NCBI GenBank assembly: GCA_040881785.1
Contig: JBBECO010000222.1
Location: 1 to 14,535 of the forward strand
Length of the DNA stretch: 14,535 bases
Source: JACDCA01 sp040881785
GTDB taxonomy: Bacteria > Acidobacteriota > Vicinamibacteria > Vicinamibacterales > 2-12-FULL-66-21
Direction of reading: 5' to 3'
The translations under genes were made by a program, and so were the position numbers. Of the stretch, positions 13,304 through 14,535 are shown in pieces (the stretch's first letter is position 1; each line of letters starts with the position of its first letter). Under the pieces are notes generated by a model, which saw only the letters and a list, made by a program, of their open reading frames with translations, had not been told where the DNA came from and did no database searches.

Positions 13304-14438
13304 ATGACCCTCCAACTCGACGACCAGCTCCGCAGATACGAAGACCTCGCCCGGCGCGCGAAGGATCTGCGGAGCTATCTTTGACGCCGCACGCCCGGAA
13401 GACGAACTCGCCCGGATCGCCGCCCGCGTCAACGAACCGGACTTCTGGAAGGACCAGGACGCCGCGCAGAAGATGATGCAGCGGCGGCGGCGTCTCGAAG
13501 ATGAAGTCGCGCTCAGCGAGCAGCTCAAGACGCGCGCCGACGACCTGACGGTGCTCGTCGAATGGGCGCAGGCGGGCGAGCCCGTCGACGAGGAGCTGGC
13601 GCGCGGGCTCGACGAGCTGAGCGAACGCGTCGATGCCGGCGAGACCAAGAAGATGCTCGGCGGCGAGCACGATCGCAAGAACGCGATCGTCACGATCCAT
13701 CCGGGCGCCGGCGGCACCGAGTCGCAGGACTGGGCGGAAATGCTGCTGCGGATGTACGCCCGCTGGATCGAGCGGCACGACTTCAAACGCGAGGTGTTCG
13801 ACCTGCAGCCCGGTGAGGACGCCGGGATCAAGAGCGTCACGTTCTCGGTGATCGGCGAGTACGCCTACGGCATGCTGCTCGCCGAGGCCGGCGTCCACCG
13901 CCTGGTGCGCATCTCCCCGTACGACCAGGCCGCGCGGCGGCATACCTCGTTTGCGTCGGTGTATGTCTGGCCGGAGCTGCCCGAGGACGTCGAGGTCGAG
14001 ATCGACGAGAAGGACCTGCGCGTGGACACGTACCGCTCGAGTGGCGCCGGCGGGCAGCACGTCAACGTGACCGATTCGGCGATCCGGCTGACGCACCTGC
14101 CCACGGGCATCGTCGTGTCCTGCCAGAACGAGCGGTCGCAGCACAAGAACCGCGCACAGGCGATGAAGGTCCTGAAGTCGCGTCTCTACGACCTGAAGCT
14201 GAAGGAGCAGCAGGCGAAGATGGAACAGCTCGGCGGCGAGAAGAAGGACATCGCCTTCGGGTCACAGATCCGCAGCTACGTGCTGCATCCCTACCAGCTC
14301 GTGAAGGACCATCGCACCAAGGAGGAAGTCGGCGACGTGCAGCGCGTGCTCGACGGCGACATCGATCCCTTCATCAAGACCTATTTGATGCGCAAGGCGT
14401 CGGGGTCCCTCGCGCCGCCTGCCGACGACGACGAATAG
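13304..14438 (+). CDS. prfB: Peptide chain release factor 2, with programmed +1 frameshift
   Basis: Translation termination factor for UGA and UAA. The first reading frame (13304-13384) encodes 26 residues and ends at an in-frame TGA (13382-13384). A +1 shift at CTT continues in the frame beginning GAC at 13383 to the TAG at 14436-14438, for about 377 residues (E. coli RF2 has 365). The slippery site is TAT CTT TGA C with GGAG a few bases upstream as the internal Shine-Dalgarno-like stimulator, the classical autoregulatory recoding site that senses RF2 level. Visible features are the FWKD motif shortly after the shift, the codon-recognition tripeptide at 204-206 reading SPY (usually SPF), the HTSF segment, and the peptidyl-tRNA hydrolysis motif GGQ (249-251) in SSGAGGQHVN. 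The gene is the last of the plus-strand run. Confidence 0.97.
13373..13385 (+). promoter_or_regulatory. RF2 programmed +1 frameshift site
   Basis: CTT followed by the stop TGA and then C, preceded by TAT and a GGAG stimulator (about 13371-13374). When RF2 is scarce the ribosome pauses at the poorly read UGA-C and slips forward one base, making full-length RF2. The shift occurs after codon 26, as in E. coli. Confidence 0.95.
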
Positions 14439-14535
14439 CGGTCCCGCTGTCCCGCTGCACGGGCCCACGGCTTTTAGGCACTAAGACCACAAAGCACACC
14501 AAGGGCACAAAGGAGCGCACCAGGAAAATTAGTTT
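14439..14535. other. Gene-free 3' flank with a 9-nt periodic repeat
   Basis: No gene is visible in these 97 bases. TCCCGCTG occurs twice in tandem at 14442-14457. From 14479 four consecutive 9-nt units follow the pattern CAC-N-AAG-NN (starting at 14479, 14488, 14497 and 14506). The composition becomes A-rich, unlike the coding part. No clear terminator hairpin with a T-run is seen after prfB; CTTTT at 14471 is not preceded by a perfect stem. Confidence 0.7.

Noticed and set aside
13304..13384. prfB as a pseudogene because of the early TGA
   Set aside because: The stop sits exactly in the conserved RF2 programmed frameshift context, and the downstream frame is intact with GGQ.

Overview
The window looks like a chromosomal segment of a high-GC Gram-negative bacterium, most likely from a metagenome assembly. 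The phylum is an inference. Gene content (outer-membrane lipoprotein maturation, SPOR protein, slipin/NfeD pair), strong GC bias at third codon positions and several families of short intergenic palindromes and tandem repeats fit Acidobacteriota (Vicinamibacteria-like), but no rRNA or marker comparison is possible here. No rRNA, tRNA, CRISPR array, transposase or phage gene was seen. Most of the content is conserved housekeeping. I do not see a convincing new multi-gene system. The unusual signals are in the intergenic repeats, gene starts, recoding, and two unrecognised proteins.

Layout. (1) 1-223: gene-free leader with about seven tandem units of a 21-bp repeat ending just before coaX. (2) 224-3014, plus strand: a tight three-gene run of type III pantothenate kinase (coaX), an unrecognised 237-aa protein, and a TRAM-domain 5-methyluridine rRNA methyltransferase (RlmD/TrmA family). 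(3) 3016-3165: cluster of REP-like palindromes between convergent genes, including a perfect 26-bp inverted pair. (4) 3154-6512, minus strand: mobA (molybdenum cofactor guanylyltransferase), argS (an enlarged arginyl-tRNA synthetase) and a class I glutamine amidotransferase-like peptidase C26, read in that order with 6-nt spacing and then a 1-nt overlap.

(5) 6554-8920, plus strand: an unrecognised cysteine-containing 201-aa protein overlapping a secreted TPR protein with a CsgG/FlgO-like N-terminal domain. The 3' end of the TPR gene is interrupted by 100 Ns flanked by an identical 55-bp sequence, which is almost certainly an unmerged assembly overlap and not a real insertion. (6) 8999-14438, plus strand: an envelope and translation run of a long-form NfeD membrane serine protease, its usual slipin (stomatin-like) partner, a SPOR-domain protein, apolipoprotein N-acyltransferase (lnt, with no normal start codon), and peptide chain release factor 2 (prfB) with the classical programmed +1 frameshift at codon 26/27. 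(7) 14439-14535: gene-free tail containing a 9-nt periodic repeat.

The genes fall into cofactor synthesis (CoA, Mo cofactor), translation (rRNA methylation, ArgS, RF2) and envelope biogenesis and quality control (NfeD/slipin, SPOR protein, Lnt, secreted TPR protein). Co-location of the last group on one strand with short spacers suggests co-transcription of nfeD through lnt at least.
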